Of a stretch of DNA of 64,000 bases, positions 28,339 through 35,765 are shown piece by piece; the stretch's first letter is position 1; every line of letters begins with the position of its first letter. Both the position numbers and the translations under genes were made by a program. The notes under the pieces are model-generated. The model was given only the letters and a program-made list of their open reading frames with translations. It had not been told where the DNA came from and searched no databases. Source of the stretch: DASTBU01 sp035711845 (GTDB lineage Bacteria > Acidobacteriota > Vicinamibacteria > Vicinamibacterales > 2-12-FULL-66-21); contig DASTBU010000059.1 of assembly GCA_035711845.1 (NCBI GenBank), forward strand, positions 129,125 through 193,124, given 5' to 3'.

Positions 28339-30588
28339 ATGCACAAGATTTTCGCGAGAACCTCGCGTGCGGGGGTGAGCGTGCTGTTTGCCGCGGCCGC
28401 ATGGGCGGGGCTGGCAGCTGCGACGGCGACGTTCTGGACGGTCTCATCGCAGGCCGACTTCCTGAAGGGCGACGTCGAGGGCCTGTCGATCGACAGCGAC
28501 GGGCGGGTGTTCCCGGGACCGACAGCGACGGTGCTCGCGGAGACGGCCGCACCGTTTCTCTGGAGCGTTCTGCGCGGCGGCGACGGCACGCTGTGGGCCG
28601 GGTCGGGCAACGAGGGCAAGGTGCTGAAGGTCGGAAAGGACGGCAAGCTGTCGACCCTTTTCGACGCCGCCGAGCTCGAGGTCCACGCCGTCGCGCATGC
28701 GCCGGACAACGGGCTGTACGTCGCCACCTCGCCCGACGGCCGGATCTACCGCTTATTGGCCGACGGCACGTCGAAGACCTTCTTCGACCCCGACGACAAG
28801 TACATCTGGGCGCTCGCCGTCGATAAGTCGGGTCATGTCTACGCCGCGACCGGTGACAAGGGGCAGATCTACAGAATCACGCCTGACGGCAAGGGCACGC
28901 TGTTCTACAAGGCCAACGTCACGAATGTCGTGTCACTTGGCTTCTCGCCGAGCGGTGATCTGATTGCGGGAACCGAGTCGCCTGGGCGCGTGTTTCGCAT
29001 CGATTCAGCCGGCAAGGCCTTCGTGCTCCTCGATTCGCCGTTCCGCGAGATCCACAAGATTCGTGTCGCCGACGACGGCACGATCTACGCCGCCGCGATC
29101 AGCGGCGAACCCTCCGAGGGACAGGACAGAAGCACCGAGACGCCGGAGCCCGAACCAGCCAGACCGCCGGTTCCGACCGTCTCCACCGAAATCACGACGA
29201 TCGCGGTCCTCGAGGGCACGATGGCGGGATCCCAGCCGCCGCCGGCGGTTACGGCGCCGAAACGCCAGGGCCGCGGCGCGATCTACCGGATCAAGCCCGA
29301 CGGCCTCTGGGACGTCCTGTGGGATACGGGCGATGACGTGCCGTACGACGTCATCGTGGAGCCGGAAGGCAGCCTGCTCGTGGGTACCGGAAAAGAAGGC
29401 AAGATCTTCCGGATCAGCGGCGACCCCGCGCGAGCAACGCTGCTCGCACGCGCCAGCGCGAAGCAGGTCACCGCCCTCGTGCGCGAACCCTCGGGACGCA
29501 TCGTCGGGGCGACGAGCAATCCCGGGAAGCTTTTCGCGCTCTCTTCTGCTCCGGGCCGTCGCGGATCGTACGACTCCGACGTCCGCGATGCTGGCACCGT
29601 GGCCAGTTGGGGCGTGGTCCGGTGGCGGGCCGCCGCGCGCCCCGGACAGATTGAGATCCTCACCCGCAGCGGGAACACCGCCACGCCCGACGAGACCTGG
29701 AGCGCGTGGTCGAAGCCCTATACGAACGCCGGTGGCGAGCAGATCACGAGCCCGAACGCCCGCTATCTGCAGTGGCGGGCCGTCCTGAACGGTGAAGCCG
29801 AGCAGGCACCCGTCCTCACCTCCGTCACGGCGGCCTACCTGCCGCGCAATCTGCGGCCCGCAGTCGAGAGCATCACCGTGCACCCCGCAGGCACCGTGTT
29901 CCAGCGGCCCTTCTCGACCGGTGAGATGGAGATTGCCGGGTTCGAAGACAACACCTCGGACGGTCGTCAGGCAAATCAGACCGGGGCCGCCTCGCCGGGC
30001 GCCGGCGTGACGCCGGCCTCACCGCCGCTCGGCCGCCGCGTGTATCAGAAGGGTCTGCAGACTCTTGTCTGGAAGGCCGAGGACCCGAACTCGGACCGGA
30101 TGCAGTTCGACGTCCTCTATCGGCGCGAGGGAGAGACGGCCTGGAAGGCTTTGAAGCGCGGGCTCTGGGATCCCATTTTCGTGTGGGACACGACATCGGT
30201 ACCCGATGGAACCTATCTGGTGAAGATCGCCGCGTCCGACGCGCCGTCGAACTCTCCGGGCACTGCCCTGATCGGGGAGATGGAGAGTGTGACGTTCGAC
30301 ATCGACAACACGCCGCCGCGCATCGACGCGCAGCCCGTGACCCGCGCCGGCGTGAAGACGACGATTGCCTTCACCGTGCGCGACGAGCAGTCGCCGGTTC
30401 AGCGGGTGGAGTACTCGCTCGATGCGAGCCGGTGGCGCGTGGTGTATCCGAGGGACGGGATTCCCGACTCACGCAACGAAGAGTTCGAGGTGACGCTGGA
30501 CGAGGCGGAAGTCGGTCGCAGCGTCATCCTTCGCGCCATGGACGCGATGGACAACATTGCGACAGCGGTGGCGGAAGTGAGACGCTGA
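28339..30588 (+). CDS. secreted beta-propeller protein
   Basis: 749 residues. The N-terminus is a signal peptide or single span (VSVLFAAAAWAGLAAATATF). Residues ~70-420 consist of blades of about 40-60 residues with a repeated strand pattern: GKVLKVGKDGKLSTLF, GRIYRLLADGTSKTFF, GQIYRITPDGKGTLFY, GRVFRIDSAGKAFVLL, GAIYRIKPDGLWDVLW and GKIFRISGD, i.e. an NHL/two-component-propeller-like fold. A Pro/Glu-rich linker (about 255-310) interrupts the blades. The C-terminal ~300 residues look like beta-sandwich domains (VEYSLDASRWRVVYPRDG). It probably binds sugars or proteins in the periplasm; no catalytic motif is seen. It follows the S55-type gene on the same strand. Confidence 0.75.
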   Translation: MHKIFARTSRAGVSVLFAAAAWAGLAAATATFWTVSSQADFLKGDVEGLSIDSDGRVFPGPTATVLAETAAPFLWSVLRGGDGTLWAGSGNEGKVLKVGKDGKLSTLFDAAELEVHAVAHAPDNGLYVATSPDGRIYRLLADGTSKTFFDPDDKYIWALAVDKSGHVYAATGDKGQIYRITPDGKGTLFYKANVTNVVSLGFSPSGDLIAGTESPGRVFRIDSAGKAFVLLDSPFREIHKIRVADDGTIYAAAISGEPSEGQDRSTETPEPEPARPPVPTVSTEITTIAVLEGTMAGSQPPPAVTAPKRQGRGAIYRIKPDGLWDVLWDTGDDVPYDVIVEPEGSLLVGTGKEGKIFRISGDPARATLLARASAKQVTALVREPSGRIVGATSNPGKLFALSSAPGRRGSYDSDVRDAGTVASWGVVRWRAAARPGQIEILTRSGNTATPDETWSAWSKPYTNAGGEQITSPNARYLQWRAVLNGEAEQAPVLTSVTAAYLPRNLRPAVESITVHPAGTVFQRPFSTGEMEIAGFEDNTSDGRQANQTGAASPGAGVTPASPPLGRRVYQKGLQTLVWKAEDPNSDRMQFDVLYRREGETAWKALKRGLWDPIFVWDTTSVPDGTYLVKIAASDAPSNSPGTALIGEMESVTFDIDNTPPRIDAQPVTRAGVKTTIAFTVRDEQSPVQRVEYSLDASRWRVVYPRDGIPDSRNEEFEVTLDEAEVGRSVILRAMDAMDNIATAVAEVRR

Positions 30589-30601
30589 GGGATGCAAGTG
30601 G

Positions 30602-31348
30602 CTATGAAACCTTGCCCTTCACGGTCGTCTGCGCTACGAGCCAGACGAGGTTGACGGCGACCGGCGCGCCGGCAAACCGTGCCGGTTCGAGACGCCCGCG
30701 GGAGATGGCGCTCAGGATCTCGTCGACCTCATGACGGTCGTGATCCGTCGTCAGGATCGAAACGTCCGACACGCGGCCTTCCCTCGAGACCATTGCGGAC
30801 ACGGCGAAAACCAGGTCCTCGTCCGACGCGCGGCTTTCGAGCGTATCGATGACCACACCGCCGGTTGTGGGCAGGCTTGGGGCCCGAATTACGTTGTTGA
30901 AGCTCAGCGGGTTGAGGTCGGATCCGGGCGGCGCAGCCATCATGGCGATCACCGCTCCGAGCGAATCCTGGCGCTCGGCGGACGCGAAGTGCAGCATTCC
31001 CAGCACCACGCCGCCGCAGATGACCGTTGCCGTGGCCGAGGCCAGCCCAATCCAGACCAGATGGAGATCCTCGAAGAGCCGTCCCGCGCGGGCCGACCAG
31101 GACTGACTGTCTTCGGCGCGCATCCGGCTGATCACGCCGGGAGCGAGGCCGGTCCAGTCGTCGGCCGGACCAGGCGCGGCCGCCAGACGCAGCCGGTCTC
31201 CGATTGCCTGCAGCTTCCGCAGCTCGCGGTGGCAAGGCGGGCAATCCTGCACGTGGGCTTCGACGGCGATGAGCTCCGGAACCGGCAGCTCGCGATCGTG
31301 GTAGGCCGCAAGACGCCGCCGCACTGCTGCGCAGGTCAACAACGTCAT
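30602..31348 (-). CDS. anti-sigma factor with zinc finger and TonB-C-like periplasmic domain
   Basis: 248 residues. The N-terminus has a zf-HC2 motif, HVQDCPPC (HxxxCxxC), as in ZAS anti-sigma factors. One membrane span (about residues 100-122, GLASATATVICGGVVLGML) follows. The C-terminal ~90 residues (GRVSDVSILTTD, then ISRGRLEPARFAGAPVAVNLVW) follow the pattern of a TonB C-terminal / energy-transducer domain. It overlaps the sigma factor by four bases (ATGA), so the two are coupled; it should hold that sigma factor at the membrane until an envelope signal arrives. Start ATG at 31348. Confidence 0.8.
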   Translation of the reverse strand: MTLLTCAAVRRRLAAYHDRELPVPELIAVEAHVQDCPPCHRELRKLQAIGDRLRLAAAPGPADDWTGLAPGVISRMRAEDSQSWSARAGRLFEDLHLVWIGLASATATVICGGVVLGMLHFASAERQDSLGAVIAMMAAPPGSDLNPLSFNNVIRAPSLPTTGGVVIDTLESRASDEDLVFAVSAMVSREGRVSDVSILTTDHDRHEVDEILSAISRGRLEPARFAGAPVAVNLVWLVAQTTVKGKVS

Positions 31349-31959
31349 AGGTCCCTCAATTGCGCCCGGAGCGCCTCGCGTGCGCGGGCGAGCCGTGACT
31401 TCACCGTGCCGACGGCGATGCCGAGCGAAAAACCGATCTCCTCGTAGCTGAGCCCGTCGATCTCGCGCAACACGAGCGCGGTCCGTTGATCGAAGGGCAG
31501 ACGTTCGAGCGCCAGATGAATCTGCTCTGCGAGCTCTTTGCGATCCAGTGCCCTGTCGGGCGTCCCGTTCGTCTTTTCGGGCAGATCGCCGTGCGCCTGT
31601 AGATGCTCGTCGAGCGACACCTGATACGAGCGATGACGCCGCCTCCACCATCGCTGCCGGTTCCGCGCCTGGTTGACGACGATGCGGTAGATCCAGGTGC
31701 GAAGCGCCGACTGGCCGCGAAAGGCGGGAAGCGTGCGGAAGACGCGCAGGAAAACTTCCTGCGATAGATCGAGCGCCTCGTTATGGTCCCCCAGGAGGTT
31801 GAGGGAGAGCTGGTAGACCATCCGCTGGTGCTCGCTGACCAGCTCCGCGCACGCTTCTTCGTCGCGCGCGACGCAACGCTGAATCAGAGCAGCTTCGCGG
31901 CTGCCCACCTCCGTCCAGGTGATGGCTCGAACGGGCTTCACGGAGAGTCCTTCTGCCAT
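31345..31959 (-). CDS. ECF RNA polymerase sigma factor (RpoE/SigW type)
   Basis: 204 residues. Sigma region 2 shows LDLSQEVFLRVFRTLPAFRG and LRTWIYRIVVNQARNRQRWW; region 4 shows LPFDQRTALVLREIDGLSYE and IAVGTVKSRLARAREALRAQL. No region 3 or extra C-terminal domain. The start is taken as ATG at 31959, preceded by GGGGTGG; the frame stays open upstream only because it runs into the heptad array, which would give a Gly/Pro-rich nonsense extension. The gene reads out of the large repeat region, divergent from the TPR gene, and its own promoter must lie in or beside the repeats. Confidence 0.92.
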   Translation of the reverse strand: MAEGLSVKPVRAITWTEVGSREAALIQRCVARDEEACAELVSEHQRMVYQLSLNLLGDHNEALDLSQEVFLRVFRTLPAFRGQSALRTWIYRIVVNQARNRQRWWRRRHRSYQVSLDEHLQAHGDLPEKTNGTPDRALDRKELAEQIHLALERLPFDQRTALVLREIDGLSYEEIGFSLGIAVGTVKSRLARAREALRAQLRDL

Positions 31960-32035
31960 CTTACCACCCCGTAGCACCCAGAAAGGAGCTGGCGCTCTAT
32001 TACCCATTTGACCCCGAGCCGGGCGGGAAGTTCCT

Positions 32036-32488
32036 GATACTTGGGTCCCTGGTCCCTGGGTCCCTCGGTCCTTGGTCCCTGGTCCGGGTCCCTGGTCCCT
32101 GGGTCCCTTGGTCCTTGGTCCCTGGTCCGGGTCCCTGGTCATTGGGTCCCTCGGTCCTTGGTCCATGGGTCCCTCTGTCCTCGGTCCCTGGGTCTTGGGT
32201 CCTGTGTCCAGGTCCCTGAGTCCCGACTGCGTCCGGAACCGCCGTGCTTTATCCCGGGGCACATCAACACCGAAGGGCCATGGACCGGGGACTCAGGACG
32301 CAGGGACTCAGGACGCAGGGACTCAGGACGTAGGGACCGAGGGACTCAGGGACTCGGGACCCAGGGACCGGGGACGGAGGGACCCGATGACCAGGGACCC
32401 GGACCAGGGACCGGGACCAGGGACCCGGACCAGGGACCCGGACCAGGGACCAAGGACCGAGGGACGCAGGGACTCAGGGACCGAGTGA
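32036..32488. repeat. large inverted array of GGTCCCT / AGGGACC units
   Basis: Left arm 32040-32225: GGTCCCT, GGGTCCCT, CGGTCCTT-type units of 7-8 bp, with a higher-order 43-bp period (repeats of GGGTCCC at 32058, 32101 and 32144). Right arm 32281-32488: the complementary units AGGGACC and GGGACTCA, including three copies of a 15-mer GGGACTCAGGACGCA. The middle 55 bp are unique. The arms could form a long cruciform or RNA hairpin. Translations of it are Gly/Pro-rich and not genes. It fills the spacer between the divergent sigma-factor and TPR genes (31960-32512). Confidence 0.92.
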
Positions 32489-32500
32489 CCTGGACTGCGA

Positions 32501-32506
32501 TAGTAT
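32501..32506 (+). promoter_or_regulatory. -10 box for the TPR gene, leaderless spacing
   Basis: TAGTAT lies 6 bases before the GTG at 32513 and starts 12 bases after the end of the repeat array. A -35 element would have to fall inside the last repeat units. Confidence 0.45.
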
Positions 32507-32512
32507 CGCCGT

Positions 32513-33895
32513 GTGAAGCGGGCGATTCTTGCCGCGGCTCTCCTGATTGGGAGCCTGGCTGTCGCGTACGGTTATGTCGTGACGCGCCGGGAGGCCAACT
32601 ACAGCGAGCTGCTGGCGCGCGGAGATGCGGCGGCCGCCGCGGGCGACTTCGTGGCCGGTATCGAAGCGTTCAGCGGCGCCATTGCGCTGAAGCCGGCCTC
32701 CATGGCGGCGCATCTCAAACGCGGCGAGGCGTACTGGCGTCGCGGGGAGCTCGATTCCGCCATGCGGGATCTGCGACGCGCGACCGACCTCGATCCGCTC
32801 GCGCCGCGCCTGCGCGAGTTGCTCGGCGACGTCAGCTACGCGATGGGCCGCTACTCGCGCGCCGCAGAGCGGTACCGTGAGTACATCGCGCTCGACGACA
32901 GCTCGCAGCGGCTGTTCTACAAGCTCGGGCTGTCCCAGTATCGAGCCGGCCAGCCCTCGGCGTGCATCACGGCGCTCGAGTCGGCGCTCGAGCTCCGAAA
33001 CGAGTCGGCGGAGGCACACTATCTGATGGGGCTGTGCCTGCAGGACGCGCGGAAGCCGAAGGACGCCATCGCATCGCTCGAGCGATCCGTGGCACTGGCA
33101 CCGGCGATGCTCCAGGCGCGCCAGGAGCTCGCCGACGCCTACGGCCGGCTGGGGCGCAGCGACAACCGGATCGCGCAGCTCGAGGCCCTGCTCGCGCTCG
33201 ATCCCGGGCCGGCGCGGGAGCTCGCCCTGGGGCTTGGGCACGCGGATGCCGGCGATTCGGAGAGCGCCGTGCAGGTGCTCAGTCGCGCGGCGCGGCGATA
33301 TCCCACCTACCGCCAGACCTATGCCGCGCTTGGACGCGTCTGGCTGGAGATCGCACAGGCCACCGAGGACCCGGTCGCCCTCAACAAGGCGCTCGAGGCG
33401 CTCCAGAACGCCACCGACACGGAGGACAATGGCGAGGCTCTCGCGCTCGCCGGCCGCGCCCTGCTGCTCGCCTCCGACCCGACGGCCGCCGAGCGCACGC
33501 TGCAACGGGCCACGGAAAAGCTTCCGGTCGAGCCGACGACATTCTTTTATCTCGCGGAAGCCGCCGAGCGGCTCGGCCACCTCGACGTCGCGCGGGAAGC
33601 GCTGCTCGATTACGACGCGCTGGTCGGCGTGTCGTCCGTTCGGCGCCGCGGCGTTCGCCTCTGCATGAAGATCGCAGAGCTGTCGATGCGGCTGGACGAT
33701 CCGGCGGCTGCCATCGCATGGTACGACCGCGCGGCATCCGCCGCCCCGGGAGATGCCACCGTGTTGGTGGCCCTGGCCGGAGCGGAATATCGCACCGGTA
33801 ACCTCGCAGCGGCGAAGGCGACGCTGCAGAAAGCCCTCTCGATCGATCCCGCTCACGCCGGCGCCCGTGCCCTGCAGCGCAAGCTCCACCGATAA
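32513..33895 (+). CDS. TPR-repeat protein with N-terminal membrane anchor
   Basis: 460 residues. The first ~20 residues (AILAAALLIGSLAVAYGYVV) are a signal anchor. The rest is a series of about eleven 34-residue tetratricopeptide repeats, with typical A-G/Y-A patterns such as AAHLKRGEAYWRRGELDSAM, AEAHYLMGLCLQDARKPKDA and VLVALAGAEYRTGNLAAAKA. No enzymatic domain is present, so it is a protein-protein scaffold, probably at the outer face of the inner membrane. The start is GTG at 32513 with a -10 box just upstream. It stands alone and converges on dppC. Confidence 0.82.
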   Translation: MKRAILAAALLIGSLAVAYGYVVTRREANYSELLARGDAAAAAGDFVAGIEAFSGAIALKPASMAAHLKRGEAYWRRGELDSAMRDLRRATDLDPLAPRLRELLGDVSYAMGRYSRAAERYREYIALDDSSQRLFYKLGLSQYRAGQPSACITALESALELRNESAEAHYLMGLCLQDARKPKDAIASLERSVALAPAMLQARQELADAYGRLGRSDNRIAQLEALLALDPGPARELALGLGHADAGDSESAVQVLSRAARRYPTYRQTYAALGRVWLEIAQATEDPVALNKALEALQNATDTEDNGEALALAGRALLLASDPTAAERTLQRATEKLPVEPTTFFYLAEAAERLGHLDVAREALLDYDALVGVSSVRRRGVRLCMKIAELSMRLDDPAAAIAWYDRAASAAPGDATVLVALAGAEYRTGNLAAAKATLQKALSIDPAHAGARALQRKLHR

Positions 33896-33903
33896 CGGCC
33901 ACT

Positions 33904-33953
33904 GGAAGTTTGAAGTTGGAAGGGTGGAAGCTGGTAGCTGGTAGCTGGTAGCT
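33904..33953. repeat. heptad array GGAAGTT / GGTAGCT between convergent genes
   Basis: Units in near-perfect 7-bp register: GGAAGTT, TGAAGTT, GGAAGGGT (8), GGAAGCT, then GGTAGCT three times. It lies between the stops of the TPR gene (33895) and dppC (33965). Confidence 0.8.
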
Positions 33954-33964
33954 CGTATATCCCC

Positions 33965-34759
33965 TCACTTCGCCATCTTGGGGTCAACTCGATCCCGCAG
34001 CCCATCGCCCAGAAAGTTCAGCCCGAGTACGAGCAGCGCAATCGCGAGGCCGGGGAAAATCGTGAGGTGCGGAGCGTCGAAGAGGTGCGACCGCCCCGCA
34101 TCCAGCATGGTCCCCCAGCTCGGTGTGGGGGGCTGGACGCCAAGGCCGAGGAAACTGAGGGCAGCCTCGGCGATGATCGCGCCGGCCATGCCGAGTGTGG
34201 CCTGCACGACAACGGCTGGCATCGCGGTCGGGAGGATGTGGCGGAGGATAATCCGTCCAGAGCCGGCACCGAGCGCACGTGCGGCCTGCACGAAGTCGAA
34301 CTCGCGGGCTCTCAGCGCCTGGCCACGCACAAGCCGGGCGTAACCCACCCACCCGATCACCGACAACGCGAGGACCACGTTCCTGAGGCTCGGGCCGAGC
34401 ACGGCCACGAGCGCGATCGCCAGCAGGATCCCAGGGAACGCCATCAGCACGTCGATTACCCTGCTGATCAGATCGTCCACCCGTCCGCCGAAGTAACCTG
34501 CAATGGATCCCATCAGCATCCCGATCGTGGACGAGACGGACACCACTGCGAGGCCGACCAGGAGGGAGATGCGTGCGCCGGCAAGAAGCCGCGCGAGGAT
34601 GTCCCGACCGAGCTCGTCGAGCCCCAGCGGGTGCGAGAGGCTCGGCCCTTCGAGCCGGCGCGCCAGCTCCTGCGATGCGGGATCGTACGGGGTGAGCGTC
34701 GGACCCAGCAGCGCGGCGCCGATGGCGATCAGAACGATGACGAGGCCGACTCGGATCAT
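33965..34759 (-). CDS. dipeptide/oligopeptide-type ABC transporter permease (DppC/OppC family)
   Basis: 264 residues with about five or six membrane spans. The BPD-transport signature EAA loop is EFDFVQAARALGAGSGRIIL followed by RHILP. The N-terminal segment HPLGLDELGRDILARLLAGARIS is characteristic of the DppC half. The ATG at 34759 overlaps the dppB stop by one base. Only the two permeases are present: no solute-binding protein or ATPase gene lies next to them, so they must work with components encoded elsewhere. Substrate cannot be told. Confidence 0.9.
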   Translation of the reverse strand: MIRVGLVIVLIAIGAALLGPTLTPYDPASQELARRLEGPSLSHPLGLDELGRDILARLLAGARISLLVGLAVVSVSSTIGMLMGSIAGYFGGRVDDLISRVIDVLMAFPGILLAIALVAVLGPSLRNVVLALSVIGWVGYARLVRGQALRAREFDFVQAARALGAGSGRIILRHILPTAMPAVVVQATLGMAGAIIAEAALSFLGLGVQPPTPSWGTMLDAGRSHLFDAPHLTIFPGLAIALLVLGLNFLGDGLRDRVDPKMAK

Positions 34760-35679
34760 CAGTCGTAACGAATCCGTGGATCGAGCAGTCCGTAGGTGAT
34801 GTCGGTCAAAAGGTTCATCATGACGTAGGTGAACGAGATGAACAGGATGCACCCCTGGACGAGCGGATAATCCCTGAAGTTGATCGCCTGGATGAGCAGT
34901 CGGCCGACTCCCGGCCAGGCGAAGATGGTTTCGGTGATGATCGTGCCGGTCAGGACCGCGCCGAACTGCAGGCCGACAATGGTGACGACCGGGATCAGGC
35001 TGTTGCGGAAGGCATGGCGCACGATCGCACGCAGCCGGGAGAGCCCGCGGGCCCGCGCGGCGAGCACGTACAGCTCCCGCAGCTCCTCGAGCAGGCTGGC
35101 GCGCGTCATCCGCGCGAGGATGGCAGCCAGCGCCGCGCCGAGCGTAACCGCCGGCAGCACGAGGTGCGCGAGGCTCCCTGTCCCCGCCACCGGCAGCCAG
35201 CCCAGGTGCACAGCGAAGAGGATCGCCAGCAGCGGTCCCAGCCAGAAGTTCGGCATCGAGATGCCGATCAGGGAGAGCGTCATCGCCGCATGATCGATCG
35301 CTGTCCCTCTGAACACCGCCGCCACCATGCCGAGCGGGATCGCGATGAGCATCGCCACGAACATCGCCGCGAACGCCAGCTGGAACGTCCGGAAGAGCCT
35401 GTCGCGGATTTCGTGGGCGACGGGCGTGCCGTACCTGAACGAAGATCCGAGATCACCTCGAACGAGCCCCGTCAGGAAGGCTTGGTACTGCACCAGCAAC
35501 GGCCGGTTCAGCCCGAGCGCCTCCCGCAGCGCCACGACCTCCTCCTGGGATGCCCCTTCTCCGAGCATCGACTGAGCCGGATCGCCGGGCACGAGGTGGA
35601 TCAACGCAAACACAAGCGTCGCAACGCCGAGGAGTACGGGGAGCGTCAACAGGAGCCGGCGGACGAGATAGCGAAGCAT
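34759..35679 (-). CDS. dipeptide/oligopeptide-type ABC transporter permease (DppB/OppB family)
   Basis: 306 residues, six predicted spans. The N-terminus MLRYLVRRLLLTLPVLLGV and the segment FALIHLVPGDPA are typical of DppB. The EAA loop is ELYVLAARARGLSRLRAIVR followed by HAFRNSLIPV. It is paired with dppC by a one-base overlap. The start is an ATG at 35679, 41 bases downstream of the heptad array at the end of the sigma-54 regulator. Confidence 0.9.
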   Translation of the reverse strand: MLRYLVRRLLLTLPVLLGVATLVFALIHLVPGDPAQSMLGEGASQEEVVALREALGLNRPLLVQYQAFLTGLVRGDLGSSFRYGTPVAHEIRDRLFRTFQLAFAAMFVAMLIAIPLGMVAAVFRGTAIDHAAMTLSLIGISMPNFWLGPLLAILFAVHLGWLPVAGTGSLAHLVLPAVTLGAALAAILARMTRASLLEELRELYVLAARARGLSRLRAIVRHAFRNSLIPVVTIVGLQFGAVLTGTIITETIFAWPGVGRLLIQAINFRDYPLVQGCILFISFTYVMMNLLTDITYGLLDPRIRYD

Positions 35680-35720
35680 GCGGGTTGCAGCAGAGGATAC
35701 TACGGCCGCCCGCCGCCTCC

Positions 35721-35765
35721 CTTCAGCCTTCAGCCTTCAGCCTTCAGCCTTCAGCCTTCAGCCTT
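35721..35765. repeat. perfect heptad array (CTTCAGC) x6
   Basis: Six identical CTTCAGC units (35721-35762) plus CTT. It contains the stop codon and last few codons of the sigma-54 regulator on the minus strand. It is the most regular array in the window and so probably the most recently expanded or still unstable. Confidence 0.92.

Noticed and set aside
32036..32488. CRISPR array
   Set aside because: Units are 7-8 bp with no 20-45 bp unique spacers and no cas genes nearby.
32041..32880. Gly/Pro-rich, collagen-like reading frames over the GGTCCCT array
   Set aside because: They are translations of a 7-8 bp tandem repeat, open on both strands; no start signals and no domain.
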